From Bacteroidia bacterium (GTDB lineage: Bacteria; Bacteroidota; Bacteroidia; Flavobacteriales; Flavobacteriaceae): a stretch of 64,000 nucleotides of DNA. The position numbers and the translations under genes were made by a program. The stretch spans positions 1 to 64,000 of the forward strand of contig JAUIAY010000006.1 in assembly GCA_030425285.1 (NCBI GenBank). Direction: 5' to 3'. Below, one piece after another: positions 35,825-44,829 of the stretch (positions within the stretch are counted from its first letter, which is position 1; each line of letters opens with the position of its first letter). Under the pieces are notes generated by a model. It saw only the letters and a list, made by a program, of their open reading frames with translations. It ran no database searches and had not been told where the DNA came from.

Positions 35825-36367
35825 TTATTTAAAAAAATCAGTAATTCCGTTTAACTGCGATTCGTCAAAATCGGCTTTTTGAATAACATCAACTAGTGTT
35901 GCCATATTTTCAGGACGCATATCATCACCCAAAACGCGAAGTATACCAAATCCCATTTCTGGAGAATTGGCAAAAACAATAACCTCATCGGCCGAATCAT
36001 CATCACCAATATACTTGATATCAAATTTCATTGCCTTATCACTGAATTCCATTAAATCAATATACTTTTTATCCTTAAGGATGGTCTTAACTTTTGAAAG
36101 TTCCAAGTCATAAACATCGGCATTGTTTTCATTCTTTTTATAACCTAAAAAGTTTAAGCGTTTAAGAGACTTAAAAGCTTCTTTTTGATCTTCAGAAAGT
36201 GAAGCTTCATCCAAAGTTACTATTGACGTAGGAATATCGGCTGAAATGAAATCTGGCGACTCTTGATTATCTACAAAATACGTTTGTAATGATGGCCCAT
36301 TGTTGCAGCTCACTAGCATAGTTAATGCTAGTAAACCGAACAATATTGTTTTGATTGATGTTTTCAT
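35825..36367 (-). CDS. DUF4252 lipoprotein (third of the ECF operon)
   Basis: The 180-aa protein has a lipoprotein signal (LFGLLALTMLVSC) followed by a DUF4252-like alpha/beta domain with repeated short strands and helices (LSEDQKEAFKSLKRLNFLGYKK; KFDIKYIGDDDSADEVIVFANSPEMGFGILRVLGD). It is shorter than its two neighbours and has no sorting domain. It is the last gene of the sigma factor, anti-sigma and DUF4252 operon, 19 bases after the preceding gene. DUF4252 proteins have no assigned activity and are common next to ECF sigma operons in Bacteroidota. Confidence 0.85.
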   Translation of the reverse strand: MKTSIKTILFGLLALTMLVSCNNGPSLQTYFVDNQESPDFISADIPTSIVTLDEASLSEDQKEAFKSLKRLNFLGYKKNENNADVYDLELSKVKTILKDKKYIDLMEFSDKAMKFDIKYIGDDDSADEVIVFANSPEMGFGILRVLGDDMRPENMATLVDVIQKADFDESQLNGITDFFK

Positions 36368-36386
36368 TTACTTAATGATTGTATAA

Positions 36387-36950
36387 TTACTTTTTATTTT
36401 TTTCTAAATGCTCACCACCTTGGATGTTCATTTTTTGGGTCAACTTTGAAATTTGATTTAAATCGATATCTCCAGTAAGTGACACCACAACTGTTTCAAA
36501 TTCACGTTTTTTACCGTTCATTTCAATATTAGCATCTTTGGTAATAGCACTTAATCCATCAACAAACATTAGGAATTCACTAACGTGATCTGAATCTCGG
36601 CCTTCTTTTACATAAAAGGTCATATTCACACCATCATCCTTCACAACCATTAATTCTTCTAAAGAACTTTTACGGGAATTTACCCAACTTGTCACATCAC
36701 TTGAAATAGACTTGTTATCTGTAGTAATCACTTTAAAACTCGTGATACTGTTTACCATTTTAATGTACTCCTGTGCTTCTGGATCATCTGTATTGATATC
36801 CATTTTAGCCAACATTTGAAACATTTTTGGTTTAATCGATACATAGGTTACATCTGGATTTTCTGCGTATTTCGCAAAAATATCCTGCGCCATAGAAGTC
36901 ATAGGCACCATTAACAGAGCCATTAAGACTAAAATTACATTCTTTTTCAT
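36387..36950 (-). CDS. DUF4252 protein with signal peptide
   Basis: From ATG 36950 the protein begins MKKNVILVLMALLMVPMTSMAQ (signal peptide) and is 187 aa; an upstream in-frame ATG at 36983 is unlikely. It closely resembles the first DUF4252 protein upstream (DIFAKYAENPDVTYVSIKPKMFQMLAKMDI against DIFAKYDGNPDVTYVDIKPKMFQILAKVDV), so the two arose by tandem duplication. It lacks the C-terminal sorting domain of that paralogue and therefore is likely periplasmic. Confidence 0.87.
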   Translation of the reverse strand: MKKNVILVLMALLMVPMTSMAQDIFAKYAENPDVTYVSIKPKMFQMLAKMDINTDDPEAQEYIKMVNSITSFKVITTDNKSISSDVTSWVNSRKSSLEELMVVKDDGVNMTFYVKEGRDSDHVSEFLMFVDGLSAITKDANIEMNGKKREFETVVVSLTGDIDLNQISKLTQKMNIQGGEHLEKNKK

Positions 36951-37035
36951 AATTCTTGTTTTATTATTTATTAGAGTTCTCATTGTTTTACTATTTAAAA
37001 ATTGTTCTTGTTTTTTTAATTAATCTTGCTTGCAA

Positions 37036-37851
37036 CTACTTTTTAACAAAGCGTTTTACAATTCGGGAATCTTCATGCGTAATTTCTATTAAATATACAC
37101 CAGCTTGTAAGCCTGAAACATTTAACGTATTACTTTCTGAATTGATAGCCTGGGTTAACATTTGCTTACCTTGGTAATCTAAAACTGTAATATTTACATC
37201 GTTCTTTAATTCAGATGGTAAATTTATAGTTACCAAATCCTGTGTTGGATTAGGATATACTTTTAGGTCTTTGAATAGCATGCTGTCTTCAGTTAACATA
37301 TTTGCTGAAGATTCTTTCATTTGAACTTGATCTCCTATGAAATCAAAGTTTATTTTTTTAAGGTCAATATTACCTGTTAGAGAAACTACAACCGCTTCAA
37401 TATTACGGCCTTTTCCTTTTTCTTGAGAGTTGGTGTTGTTCATGTGATCACCCAATCCGTTAACGAAAATCAAAAGTTCTTCAACATGGTCTGCATCCTT
37501 GCCATCTTTAGTGTAAAACTTAACAACAGTTCCTTCATCTCTAACCTCCATTAACTCGTCTAAACTTTTGGATTTAGTATTCACCCAATTAGCAATATCA
37601 TTAGAAATTGCTTCCTTTCCAGTAACAATAGCTTTTAAACTAGTGATACTATTGATCATTTCCAGATAGTTTTGAGCTTCTGGACTATCTGTTTCAACAT
37701 CTACTTTAGCCAATATTTGAAACATTTTTGGCTTAATATCTACGTACGTTACGTCCGGATTACCATCATATTTGGCAAAAATATCTTGCCCGAATGAGGT
37801 TAATGGCATCATTAACAAAGCCATTAGGACTATAATTAAATTATTTTTCAT
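37036..37851 (-). CDS. DUF4252 protein with T9SS type A sorting domain
   Basis: The 271-aa protein has a signal peptide (MKNNLIIVLMALLMMPLTSFGQ), a DUF4252 domain (about 25-180) and a C-terminal type A sorting domain (about 195-271: VYPNPTQDLVTINLP, ITVLDYQGKQML, LQAGVYLIEITHEDSRIVKRFVKK). Combining DUF4252 with a T9SS tail makes this copy a predicted secreted or surface protein, unlike its two neighbours. It is the first effector-type gene after the anti-sigma-like gene, 17 bases away. Confidence 0.9.
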   Translation of the reverse strand: MKNNLIIVLMALLMMPLTSFGQDIFAKYDGNPDVTYVDIKPKMFQILAKVDVETDSPEAQNYLEMINSITSLKAIVTGKEAISNDIANWVNTKSKSLDELMEVRDEGTVVKFYTKDGKDADHVEELLIFVNGLGDHMNNTNSQEKGKGRNIEAVVVSLTGNIDLKKINFDFIGDQVQMKESSANMLTEDSMLFKDLKVYPNPTQDLVTINLPSELKNDVNITVLDYQGKQMLTQAINSESNTLNVSGLQAGVYLIEITHEDSRIVKRFVKK

Positions 37852-37868
37852 TTTGTTTGGTTCTAATG

Positions 37869-38342
37869 TTATTTAAAAATTTTCTTTGTGGTATTGTGCA
37901 TTTCATCCAGATAGCCAACTTTAGACACACCTGTTTCCATGCTATTTAAATAGTTTACTTTACCAACACCTTTGTTGAAGTTTGCAGAAATTAATTCCAA
38001 TGCTTTGGTCACTTCATTATAAGCAACTTCAGGATCGTCATAAGTTCCTAAATCATCTTGAACTACAAATGGGTTTGCAAAATAAACACTGATTAAAAGA
38101 ACGGTTACAGCTGCAACAGAAATCCACTTGTAATTAAACGTCTTTTTAGTTTTTAATGGAATGTTTTTGGTGAACTGCTCTTTTTCATTTACCAAAAAAT
38201 ACGTAAACATGGGTTTATACATTTCTAAATGTGGCGCTACAGTTTCTTGAGAAAAATAGCTTTTTAACTGTTGCTCTTCTTTTAGGCTTGTTTCACCGTT
38301 TTCGTACTTTTCAAGTAGCTTTTCTATATTATTTAATACCAT
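37869..38342 (-). CDS. Anti-sigma-factor-like single-span membrane protein
   Basis: The 157-aa protein has an N-terminal cytoplasmic helical part ([21 protein letters not shown]), one transmembrane helix ([20 protein letters not shown], about 76-95) and a periplasmic tail. It overlaps the sigma-factor gene by 14 bases. Position and topology are those of an anti-sigma factor that holds the sigma factor at the membrane; the sequence has no clear zinc-binding motif. Confidence 0.75.
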   Translation of the reverse strand: MVLNNIEKLLEKYENGETSLKEEQQLKSYFSQETVAPHLEMYKPMFTYFLVNEKEQFTKNIPLKTKKTFNYKWISVAAVTVLLISVYFANPFVVQDDLGTYDDPEVAYNEVTKALELISANFNKGVGKVNYLNSMETGVSKVGYLDEMHNTTKKIFK

Positions 38343-38838
38343 AACTATGTGTATTAGTTAATTTTTCTCTTATTGTTTTTCTTGCTCTTGATAAGGCTAC
38401 CCTAACCGCTGTATTATTCATGTCCAGCATTTTGGCTATCTCATCATAATCATATTGCTCTATATCTCGCAATTGAATGACCATTTTTTGTTGCTCTGGC
38501 AGGTCTTCAATAATCCTTCCCACCCAATCTAAACTATCGTTTAACTCTACTTGCTTTTGTACAGAAACACTATGGTCTTGGTAATTGCTATGTACAATCT
38601 TTAAGTTTTGAGCCTGTTTGGACTTTAACTTATCCAAGCAAAAATTCTTTGTCATGGTCATCGAAAATGCTTCCACATTTTTGTACTCCTCAATTTTTGC
38701 TTTATTGTTCCACAACTTCAACAATATCTCTTGAGTGGCATCTTCAGCCTCTTCCCTAGAAACAAGCAATCGTTTGGCTAAACGAAACACCTTGTCCTTA
38801 AAAGGCATCACAATATTTAAAAATTCACTCTGTGTCAT
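38329..38838 (-). CDS. ECF-type RNA polymerase sigma factor
   Basis: The 169-aa protein has sigma region 2 ([38 protein letters not shown]) and region 4 ([51 protein letters not shown]), the minimum set of an extracytoplasmic-function sigma factor. It is the first gene of a likely five-gene operon with the anti-sigma-like protein and three DUF4252 proteins, and probably controls it. A short inverted repeat (TACCC/GGGTA) lies just upstream at about 38862-38877. Confidence 0.93.
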   Translation of the reverse strand: MTQSEFLNIVMPFKDKVFRLAKRLLVSREEAEDATQEILLKLWNNKAKIEEYKNVEAFSMTMTKNFCLDKLKSKQAQNLKIVHSNYQDHSVSVQKQVELNDSLDWVGRIIEDLPEQQKMVIQLRDIEQYDYDEIAKMLDMNNTAVRVALSRARKTIREKLTNTHSYGIK

Positions 38839-38972
38839 AAGTTGTGGTTGGTTAAAATTACCCTTTTTGGGGTATTTATCATTACGACGAACAACTATTA
38901 ATTTTGTTACAAATAATTTTTATTCTACTATAAAGTATTTACTTTTAAAGTGAAAAAGAATACTTATACGCT

Positions 38973-40391
38973 ATGAAAAAACAGATTTCAAAATTTCTTA
39001 TGCTACTCATTTCCCTATTGTTTATAGGATGTTTTGAGGATATTGACGACAATCCAGCTTCAGTACAAGACCTCAATGATTTTGTTTGGAGGGGTTTAAA
39101 TTATTATTATCTATATAAAGATGATGTTAATGATTTACGCAATAATCGCTTCAATAATGACGATGAATACAATGGATTTTTAAACAGTTATAGTTCACCT
39201 GAAGCATTATTCAACCACTTACTGTACCAACCTGAAACCATTGACCGATTTAGCTGGATAACCAATGATTATATTGCTCTTGAAGCCTTTTTGAACGGCA
39301 CATCATTAAACAACGGTATGGATTTCGGTCTTGTTGAACGTGAAACAGGTAGTTCGGAAATTTTTGGATACGTTGGCTATGTTTTACCAAACACAAGTGC
39401 TGCCAATCAAGGTGTACAACGAGGAGATATTTTTTATGCTGTGAATGGCACACCTCTTAATCGAGACAATTACCAAAGCTTATTGAGTGGCAATACTTAC
39501 ACCATTAATTTAGGCACTTATGATGATAATGGCACACCTGAACCCAACGATGACACCATAACTCCCAACGGAGAGAGCGTGACGCTAACCAAATCGCAAT
39601 ACACTGAAAACCCCATTTTTAAAAGAGATGTGTTTAATGTTGCTGGTAGAAATGTAGGTTATTTAGTCTATAATGGATTTACCCGTGACTTTGATTCACA
39701 ATTAAATGATACGTTTGGTTACTTCTTAGGTAACAATGTACAGGATTTGGTATTAGATTTACGTTATAATCCCGGTGGATCAGTAAATACAGCCATTTTA
39801 TTATCAAGCATGATAGCTGGCAGAAATGGCGAAGTTTTTAGTACCGAAGAGTGGAACAGTGATATTCAAGCGCAACTTTCAACTCAAGCAACCACCAATA
39901 GATTTACCAACAACGATGATGGTACACCATTAAATATTATAAATCTAAGCCGTGTGTACATCTTAACCACCAAACGCTCTGCATCAGCTAGTGAATTGGT
40001 AATTAATTGTTTAAGGCCCTACATGAACGTTATTCAAATTGGAAATACCACTACCGGTAAATACCAAGCGTCTGTTACATTGTATGATTCTCCCAACTTT
40101 AGAAGAAATGGTGCCAATCCTTCTCACCTCTATGCCATGCATCCTTTAGTTTTAAAATCATTGAATGTTGCTGGCGTAACCGATTATTTTAATGGATTGG
40201 ATCCAGATATTTTGGTTTCTGAAAACTATTCGAATATGGGTGTGCTTGGTGATGAAAATGAATTGCTTCTTTCTGTTGCATTACAACATATTGAAGATAA
40301 CAGCAGAATCTCTAATCAAAATTTTGAGCCTCTAAAAGTTATTGGAGGTAAAGAAACATTTTATCCGCCAAATACAGGTATGTATAAATAA
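38973..40391 (+). CDS. S41-family peptidase lipoprotein
   Basis: The 472-aa protein has a lipoprotein signal (LMLLISLLFIGC), an N-terminal helical cap, a PDZ-like domain (about 110-205, containing FGYVGYVLPNTSAANQGVQRGDIFYAVNG) and a tail-specific S41 protease domain (about 215-445). The nucleophile motif is in TTKRSASASELV, and the strand VLDLRYNPGGSV is typical of the family. It probably cleaves envelope proteins. It is divergent from the ECF sigma gene, with 134 bases between them, and may belong to the same envelope-stress response (inference). Confidence 0.92.
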   Translation: MKKQISKFLMLLISLLFIGCFEDIDDNPASVQDLNDFVWRGLNYYYLYKDDVNDLRNNRFNNDDEYNGFLNSYSSPEALFNHLLYQPETIDRFSWITNDYIALEAFLNGTSLNNGMDFGLVERETGSSEIFGYVGYVLPNTSAANQGVQRGDIFYAVNGTPLNRDNYQSLLSGNTYTINLGTYDDNGTPEPNDDTITPNGESVTLTKSQYTENPIFKRDVFNVAGRNVGYLVYNGFTRDFDSQLNDTFGYFLGNNVQDLVLDLRYNPGGSVNTAILLSSMIAGRNGEVFSTEEWNSDIQAQLSTQATTNRFTNNDDGTPLNIINLSRVYILTTKRSASASELVINCLRPYMNVIQIGNTTTGKYQASVTLYDSPNFRRNGANPSHLYAMHPLVLKSLNVAGVTDYFNGLDPDILVSENYSNMGVLGDENELLLSVALQHIEDNSRISNQNFEPLKVIGGKETFYPPNTGMYK

Positions 40392-40396
40392 TAAAA

Positions 40397-40420
40397 AAGC
40401 CCAGACAATAATCTGGGCTT
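40397..40420. terminator. Bidirectional hairpin terminator
   Basis: A 9-bp stem AAGCCCAGA / TCTGGGCTT has a 6-base loop and A/T flanks, between the convergent S41 and T9SS genes. Confidence 0.85.
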
Positions 40421-40443
40421 CTTATTTGAAGTATTAAAATAAT

Positions 40444-43400
40444 TTATTCTTTAATAATTCGAACTGTTTTTGTTGAATTCCCAATTGTTACTTTAACAAA
40501 GTAAGCTCCAGTTTGTAATCCAGACATATCCAATTCACTGTTAACAGTATTAGGCACTGTACGCAGTACTTCTTGACCTAACATATTATGAACAGTTACA
40601 TTACTAATATTATCTTGCGCTTTAAGTGTTAACACACTAGACACAGGGTTAGGGTAATAAGTGAAAGTTTCAAAAACATTGCCTTCAACACCTAATGTAG
40701 TTGGTGACCAAGCACAAATATTAAACGTTCCAAAACTATCATTATTCCATTCCCAAACTCTAACGTAGAATTGTTCTCCTGGTGTTAAACCTGTTAATGT
40801 AATGCTTGAAAAAAGACCATCTCCACCATCATCATCACAAGCAACTTCTACCAAACTACCTGATTCTCCAGAGTAAATAGCCATTACAGTATCAGTAATA
40901 CCTCCTGAAGAACTTGTTTCAACAGTTATTTCTCCCGTGCTAGGGATTTGGATTTCAAACCACACATCGCCTTCAGGATTAGAAGAAGAGCATGATGCTG
41001 ATACCGTATTAATATTCTCAATTGAATCAGTAGCACCAACATTTGTAGCTTCAACAGGGGATTGACACATTGTACTACCAGTCATTAGCTTTATAGCTCC
41101 AGGGATGTCATCATTATCAGGAGCACAAGCCAAGAAAGAAACTGTATCTAAATCAAAATCACAAGCGCTGTCAGAATGCACAACACTTAAGTTAACATCA
41201 GTACCAAAAGCATAATCCCCATCAACTGTAGCCGTTGTTCCAACTATTGGATAGGTGTTTATTCCATCAGAAACACCTGTAGCATCTCCAACTGTAGTAA
41301 ATTCTACAACAATATCGAATTGTGAGTTATCACAATCTTCAACAGGGACTGCACTAGCAAATTCTGCTGCCGTACAAGCTGGTGGTGCTGTACACGTAAG
41401 ATCAAGTGTAAACTCCGCAGTTCCCGAATAATCAAATATCCTTACCGTGTAAGTTCCAGCTGCGGGTGCATCCAAAACAACTTCCTCTGGGTTACCTGAA
41501 TCACTACAGTCTACATAAACTAAACTACCACAAACTCCTGAATACACGAATACTACACCATCTAAACCAGATGAGCCTGTTGGTTGATCTAAACTTACAG
41601 TGTAACTACTCAATCCATCTGCATTAAATGTATAGAAAAGGTCAAGTCCATCAGTAGAAGCAAATGATCCACATGTAGTATCAAGTCCTGATGCTGTAGC
41701 TCCTTCAGTTGTACCTGTAACGGTAACTCCACAAGCTAATGGAAGCGCTCCTGCACAATCATTATTGTCTGGTGGACAAGCACTAAATGTAACAGGGTCG
41801 TCTAAATCAAAATCACAAGCATTATCAGAGTGTACAACTGTTAAGGTTACATCTGTACCAAAGGCATAATCGCCATCTAAAGTAGCAGTTGTTCCAACTA
41901 TTGGGTACGTGTTTGTTCCATCAGAAACACCTGTAGCATCTCCAACTGTAGTAAACTCTACAACAATATCAAATTGTGAGTTATCACAATCTTCAACAGG
42001 GTCTGCACTAGCAACTTCCGCTGCTGTACAAGTTGGTACAACTGCACATGTTAATGTAACATCTATTGTTCCTGTTGTTGTATTTCCAGAAGCATAATGC
42101 GCTATATAAACATAATAAGTTTCATTTAAAACAGAAGCAAAAGTATGGGTTTCAGTTCCTACTGATCCATCATCACAAATAATATTAACTAAACTTCCAC
42201 AAGCACCACTCGTGATGGCCACTTCATGATCGAAACTAGCAGTGGACTCGACTGTCATGTCTCCACCAGTACCTGTAAATGTAAACCAAATTCCGTTATC
42301 CCCTATAGAACAACCACTATCCTCTTGGGTTCCTGTAGAACCATTTGAAGACGCATTTATTGTCTGACCACAAGCAATTGGTGTTGCATTTGCACAATCT
42401 ATATTAGAAGGTGGCGCAGGTGGTGTTCCTACACATACCTCAAAATCAGATCTAGTTGTTGCAGTTGAAGACCATGTATATATCCTAAAGTAATACATAC
42501 TGTTAGGTGTCAATCCAGTTAGTTCAATTGGTGAATTAGGTGTATCTTGACATATCAAGCTTGTACCTCCACAAGCATCAAAAACTTCTGTAACAATATC
42601 AGAGCTTCCTCCTGTATTATTTATCGTAATTGTATGTGCGTCACCAATAGCTTCAAAATAATACCACACATCATCATTGGCTGTCCCAACACATCCTGGT
42701 AAACTTTCGGTAGCGCCTACCGTAGTGCCAGCAACAGAATTACTACAGCTTAAATCAGTATCAACAGTTAACTCAACAGCTCCAGAACAATCATCATTGT
42801 CTGGCGGACAAGCATCAAAAGTGGTAGAGTCTAAATCAAAATCACAAGCGCTGTCAGAATGCACAACGGTTAAGTCTACATCTGTACCAAAGGCATAATC
42901 ACCATCTAATGTTGCTGTTGTTCCAACTATTGGATACGTGTTTGTACCATCTGATACTCCTGTAGCATCTCCAACTGTAGTAAACTCTACAACAATATCA
43001 AATTGTGAGTTATCACAATCTTCAACAGGGTCTGCACTAGCAACTTCCGCTGCTGTACAAGATGGCGCTGCATCATTTACAAACTCATCTATATACAAAT
43101 AAAACTGGTCTGTACCAGTAGCTCTAATGGCAATGTAAATTGGCGTTCCATCATGAGCTGATAAATCATAGGAAAATTGTTCAAATTCTGGTGCATTAGT
43201 ACTAGCAATTTCATTACCCAATACTACAGTAAAATCAGAAGGTGCCGTACCAGAAGTTGAAAGCAATACGTCAAAAGATTCAAAATAACTAAGATAACTT
43301 GCTGCCCAAAACGATATTCTATCAGAAACTCCAGCAGTTACAGTAAATTGTGGAGAGATTAAGTAATCCTCATGTGCATTGGAATCGTAAGTAATCCTAG

Positions 43401-43581
43401 CACTTCCTCCTCCTGCATAACTCTGGGCAGTACTGTAAGCCCAAGTGTTTCCTCCATCAACATCAGTAATAGTCCAAGAAGCTGGAATTTCGGTGTCAAA
43501 ACTTTCCGTAAATTGCGCATTCACTTGCCAACAAAAGGCAAAACAAAAAACCGCAATACATAAAAATGTAATTTTTTTCAT
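40444..43581 (-). CDS. T9SS type A surface protein with three near-identical internal repeats
   Basis: The 1045-aa protein has a signal peptide (MKKITFLCIAVFCFAFCWQVNAQ), a choice-of-anchor/cleaved-adhesin domain (FTESFDTEIPASWTITDVDGG, about 24-170) and three copies of a module of about 85 residues (CTAAEVASADPVEDCDNSQF ... DGTNTYPIVG ... DACPPDNDDC). Between them lie PPC-like beta domains with SGxVEL/LTGLTPNSMYYFRIY. The C-terminus is a type A sorting domain (YYPNPVSSVLTL, VTVHNMLGQEV, LQTGAYFVKVTIG). It is predicted to be exported by the T9SS and surface-bound. Paired cysteines in each repeat may form disulfides. Its partner or ligand is unknown. Confidence 0.92.
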   Translation of the reverse strand: MKKITFLCIAVFCFAFCWQVNAQFTESFDTEIPASWTITDVDGGNTWAYSTAQSYAGGGSARITYDSNAHEDYLISPQFTVTAGVSDRISFWAASYLSYFESFDVLLSTSGTAPSDFTVVLGNEIASTNAPEFEQFSYDLSAHDGTPIYIAIRATGTDQFYLYIDEFVNDAAPSCTAAEVASADPVEDCDNSQFDIVVEFTTVGDATGVSDGTNTYPIVGTTATLDGDYAFGTDVDLTVVHSDSACDFDLDSTTFDACPPDNDDCSGAVELTVDTDLSCSNSVAGTTVGATESLPGCVGTANDDVWYYFEAIGDAHTITINNTGGSSDIVTEVFDACGGTSLICQDTPNSPIELTGLTPNSMYYFRIYTWSSTATTRSDFEVCVGTPPAPPSNIDCANATPIACGQTINASSNGSTGTQEDSGCSIGDNGIWFTFTGTGGDMTVESTASFDHEVAITSGACGSLVNIICDDGSVGTETHTFASVLNETYYVYIAHYASGNTTTGTIDVTLTCAVVPTCTAAEVASADPVEDCDNSQFDIVVEFTTVGDATGVSDGTNTYPIVGTTATLDGDYAFGTDVTLTVVHSDNACDFDLDDPVTFSACPPDNNDCAGALPLACGVTVTGTTEGATASGLDTTCGSFASTDGLDLFYTFNADGLSSYTVSLDQPTGSSGLDGVVFVYSGVCGSLVYVDCSDSGNPEEVVLDAPAAGTYTVRIFDYSGTAEFTLDLTCTAPPACTAAEFASAVPVEDCDNSQFDIVVEFTTVGDATGVSDGINTYPIVGTTATVDGDYAFGTDVNLSVVHSDSACDFDLDTVSFLACAPDNDDIPGAIKLMTGSTMCQSPVEATNVGATDSIENINTVSASCSSSNPEGDVWFEIQIPSTGEITVETSSSGGITDTVMAIYSGESGSLVEVACDDDGGDGLFSSITLTGLTPGEQFYVRVWEWNNDSFGTFNICAWSPTTLGVEGNVFETFTYYPNPVSSVLTLKAQDNISNVTVHNMLGQEVLRTVPNTVNSELDMSGLQTGAYFVKVTIGNSTKTVRIIKE
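41110..43060 (-). repeat. Three dispersed near-identical coding repeats
   Basis: Within the 1045-aa gene the segment encoding DPVEDCDNSQF...DATGVSDG recurs at about 43060-42780, 42040-41760 and 41390-41110, with long identical runs such as TGTGAGTTATCACAATCTTC. DNA-level similarity far above that of the surrounding domains suggests recent duplication or gene conversion. Confidence 0.8.
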
Positions 43582-43716
43582 TGATTAATAGTTTTTTAAA
43601 TTGTTTAATATTAATTAATTAATTCAAGGTTTCAATATATTACAATTCTAAAGTATCAATTGCACACCATACTTACTAATCGATAAACCGTTCTATTTCA
43701 TCGTTAAAATCCAATT

Positions 43717-43747
43717 AAAAAAGCCATTCAAATTGAATGGCTTTTTT
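43717..43747 (-). terminator. Strong hairpin terminator
   Basis: A 15-bp perfect stem, AAAAAAGCCATTCAA / TTGAATGGCTTTTTT, is centred on 43732 and ends in T runs on both strands. It lies 20 bases past the stop of the BtuG-like gene and closes the btuB unit. Confidence 0.9.
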
Positions 43748-43767
43748 AATGTATATTTCAAATTATC

Positions 43768-44826
43768 TTAATTAAAATAAACTTTTGAGGCATTTACACC
43801 TACCTCGAAAGTATTTATTAAATCTTCAGTACTTAAATCGTAAATCAATAAATCTCCTGCTGATGCAAAGTCTTTGGCATCTGTTACATATACATTACCA
43901 TTATTCACAGCTAAACCATACGCATTTACGCTTCCTAGGTCTATTATTGCGGCTGTTGGCAACGTAGTTGTTGTTTCTGACATTTCAAAAACTTCATTGT
44001 TTAATATGTAATAAATATTTCCATTATCAAAAACCATTTGACTTGGGTGTGAGCCGCTAGCAAAAGTTAAGGTTTCTGAAACTGTATTTGTTGCTAAATC
44101 AATTTTAGTTATTGATGCTTGAGTTTCATCTCCAGTCCATGCAGCTTTTCCTTCATTTAACACAACAAGTTCTCCTTCACTATTAATGAACAACTCATCA
44201 GGCACATCTCCGACAGTAATTGTTGTAACGGCATTGGTAGAAACATCTATAACAGAAACTATATTATTATTTCCCCAACCACCTTTGTGAGACACATAAA
44301 CATTTCCACTATGTACTAAAATACGCTCTGGCCCTTCTCCTACTGGGATTGTGTTTTCAACTGTATTGGTTGCTAAATCAACAACAGCAATAAAATCATC
44401 ACTATCATCACTACCATCTCCCCAGTTACTCACATAGCCTTTACCGTTTGCAAAACCGATATATCTTGGAGTTTGTAAACCCGTTGTAATAGCACCTTCG
44501 TTTTCAAATGTGTAACGATTAACAACATTAATAACATTAACATTATCTGAAACAATGTAAGCGTCATTATTGTTAAAACCTATAGACTGTAAATATACGC
44601 CAGGTGCTTCACTGTTAACATTTTCATAAACATTGTTTCCGGTAACAGAAAAATCATTAGAAATATATGATATTGAAGCAGGTCCTCCTTCGGCACTTAC
44701 AATTATTCCATTTGCATAATCACCCAATGATACCGATGGATTTACAAAATCATCATCATTACTACAGGAGGTTGTTATTAAAGCAAACAACAAACTAAAA
44801 GTTAAAAATTTAAATAGGTTTTTCAT
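43768..44826 (-). CDS. BtuG-like surface beta-propeller lipoprotein (YncE/DUF5074 type)
   Basis: The 352-aa protein has a lipoprotein signal (FLTFSLLFALITTSC) followed by SNDDD and seven-bladed-propeller-like repeats (VNTYTFEN-, DLATNTVENTIPVGEGPER, DVSTNAVTTITVGDVPDEL, DLATNTVSETLTFASGSHPSQ). It starts 3 bases after the BtuB-like gene, behind a cobalamin riboswitch. In Bacteroides the propeller lipoprotein BtuG binds corrinoids and docks on BtuB. Position, anchor and fold make this a probable counterpart, though sequence identity was not tested. An alternative is a general YncE-like protein. Confidence 0.75.
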   Translation of the reverse strand: MKNLFKFLTFSLLFALITTSCSNDDDFVNPSVSLGDYANGIIVSAEGGPASISYISNDFSVTGNNVYENVNSEAPGVYLQSIGFNNNDAYIVSDNVNVINVVNRYTFENEGAITTGLQTPRYIGFANGKGYVSNWGDGSDDSDDFIAVVDLATNTVENTIPVGEGPERILVHSGNVYVSHKGGWGNNNIVSVIDVSTNAVTTITVGDVPDELFINSEGELVVLNEGKAAWTGDETQASITKIDLATNTVSETLTFASGSHPSQMVFDNGNIYYILNNEVFEMSETTTTLPTAAIIDLGSVNAYGLAVNNGNVYVTDAKDFASAGDLLIYDLSTEDLINTFEVGVNASKVYFN

Positions 44827-44829
44827 AGT

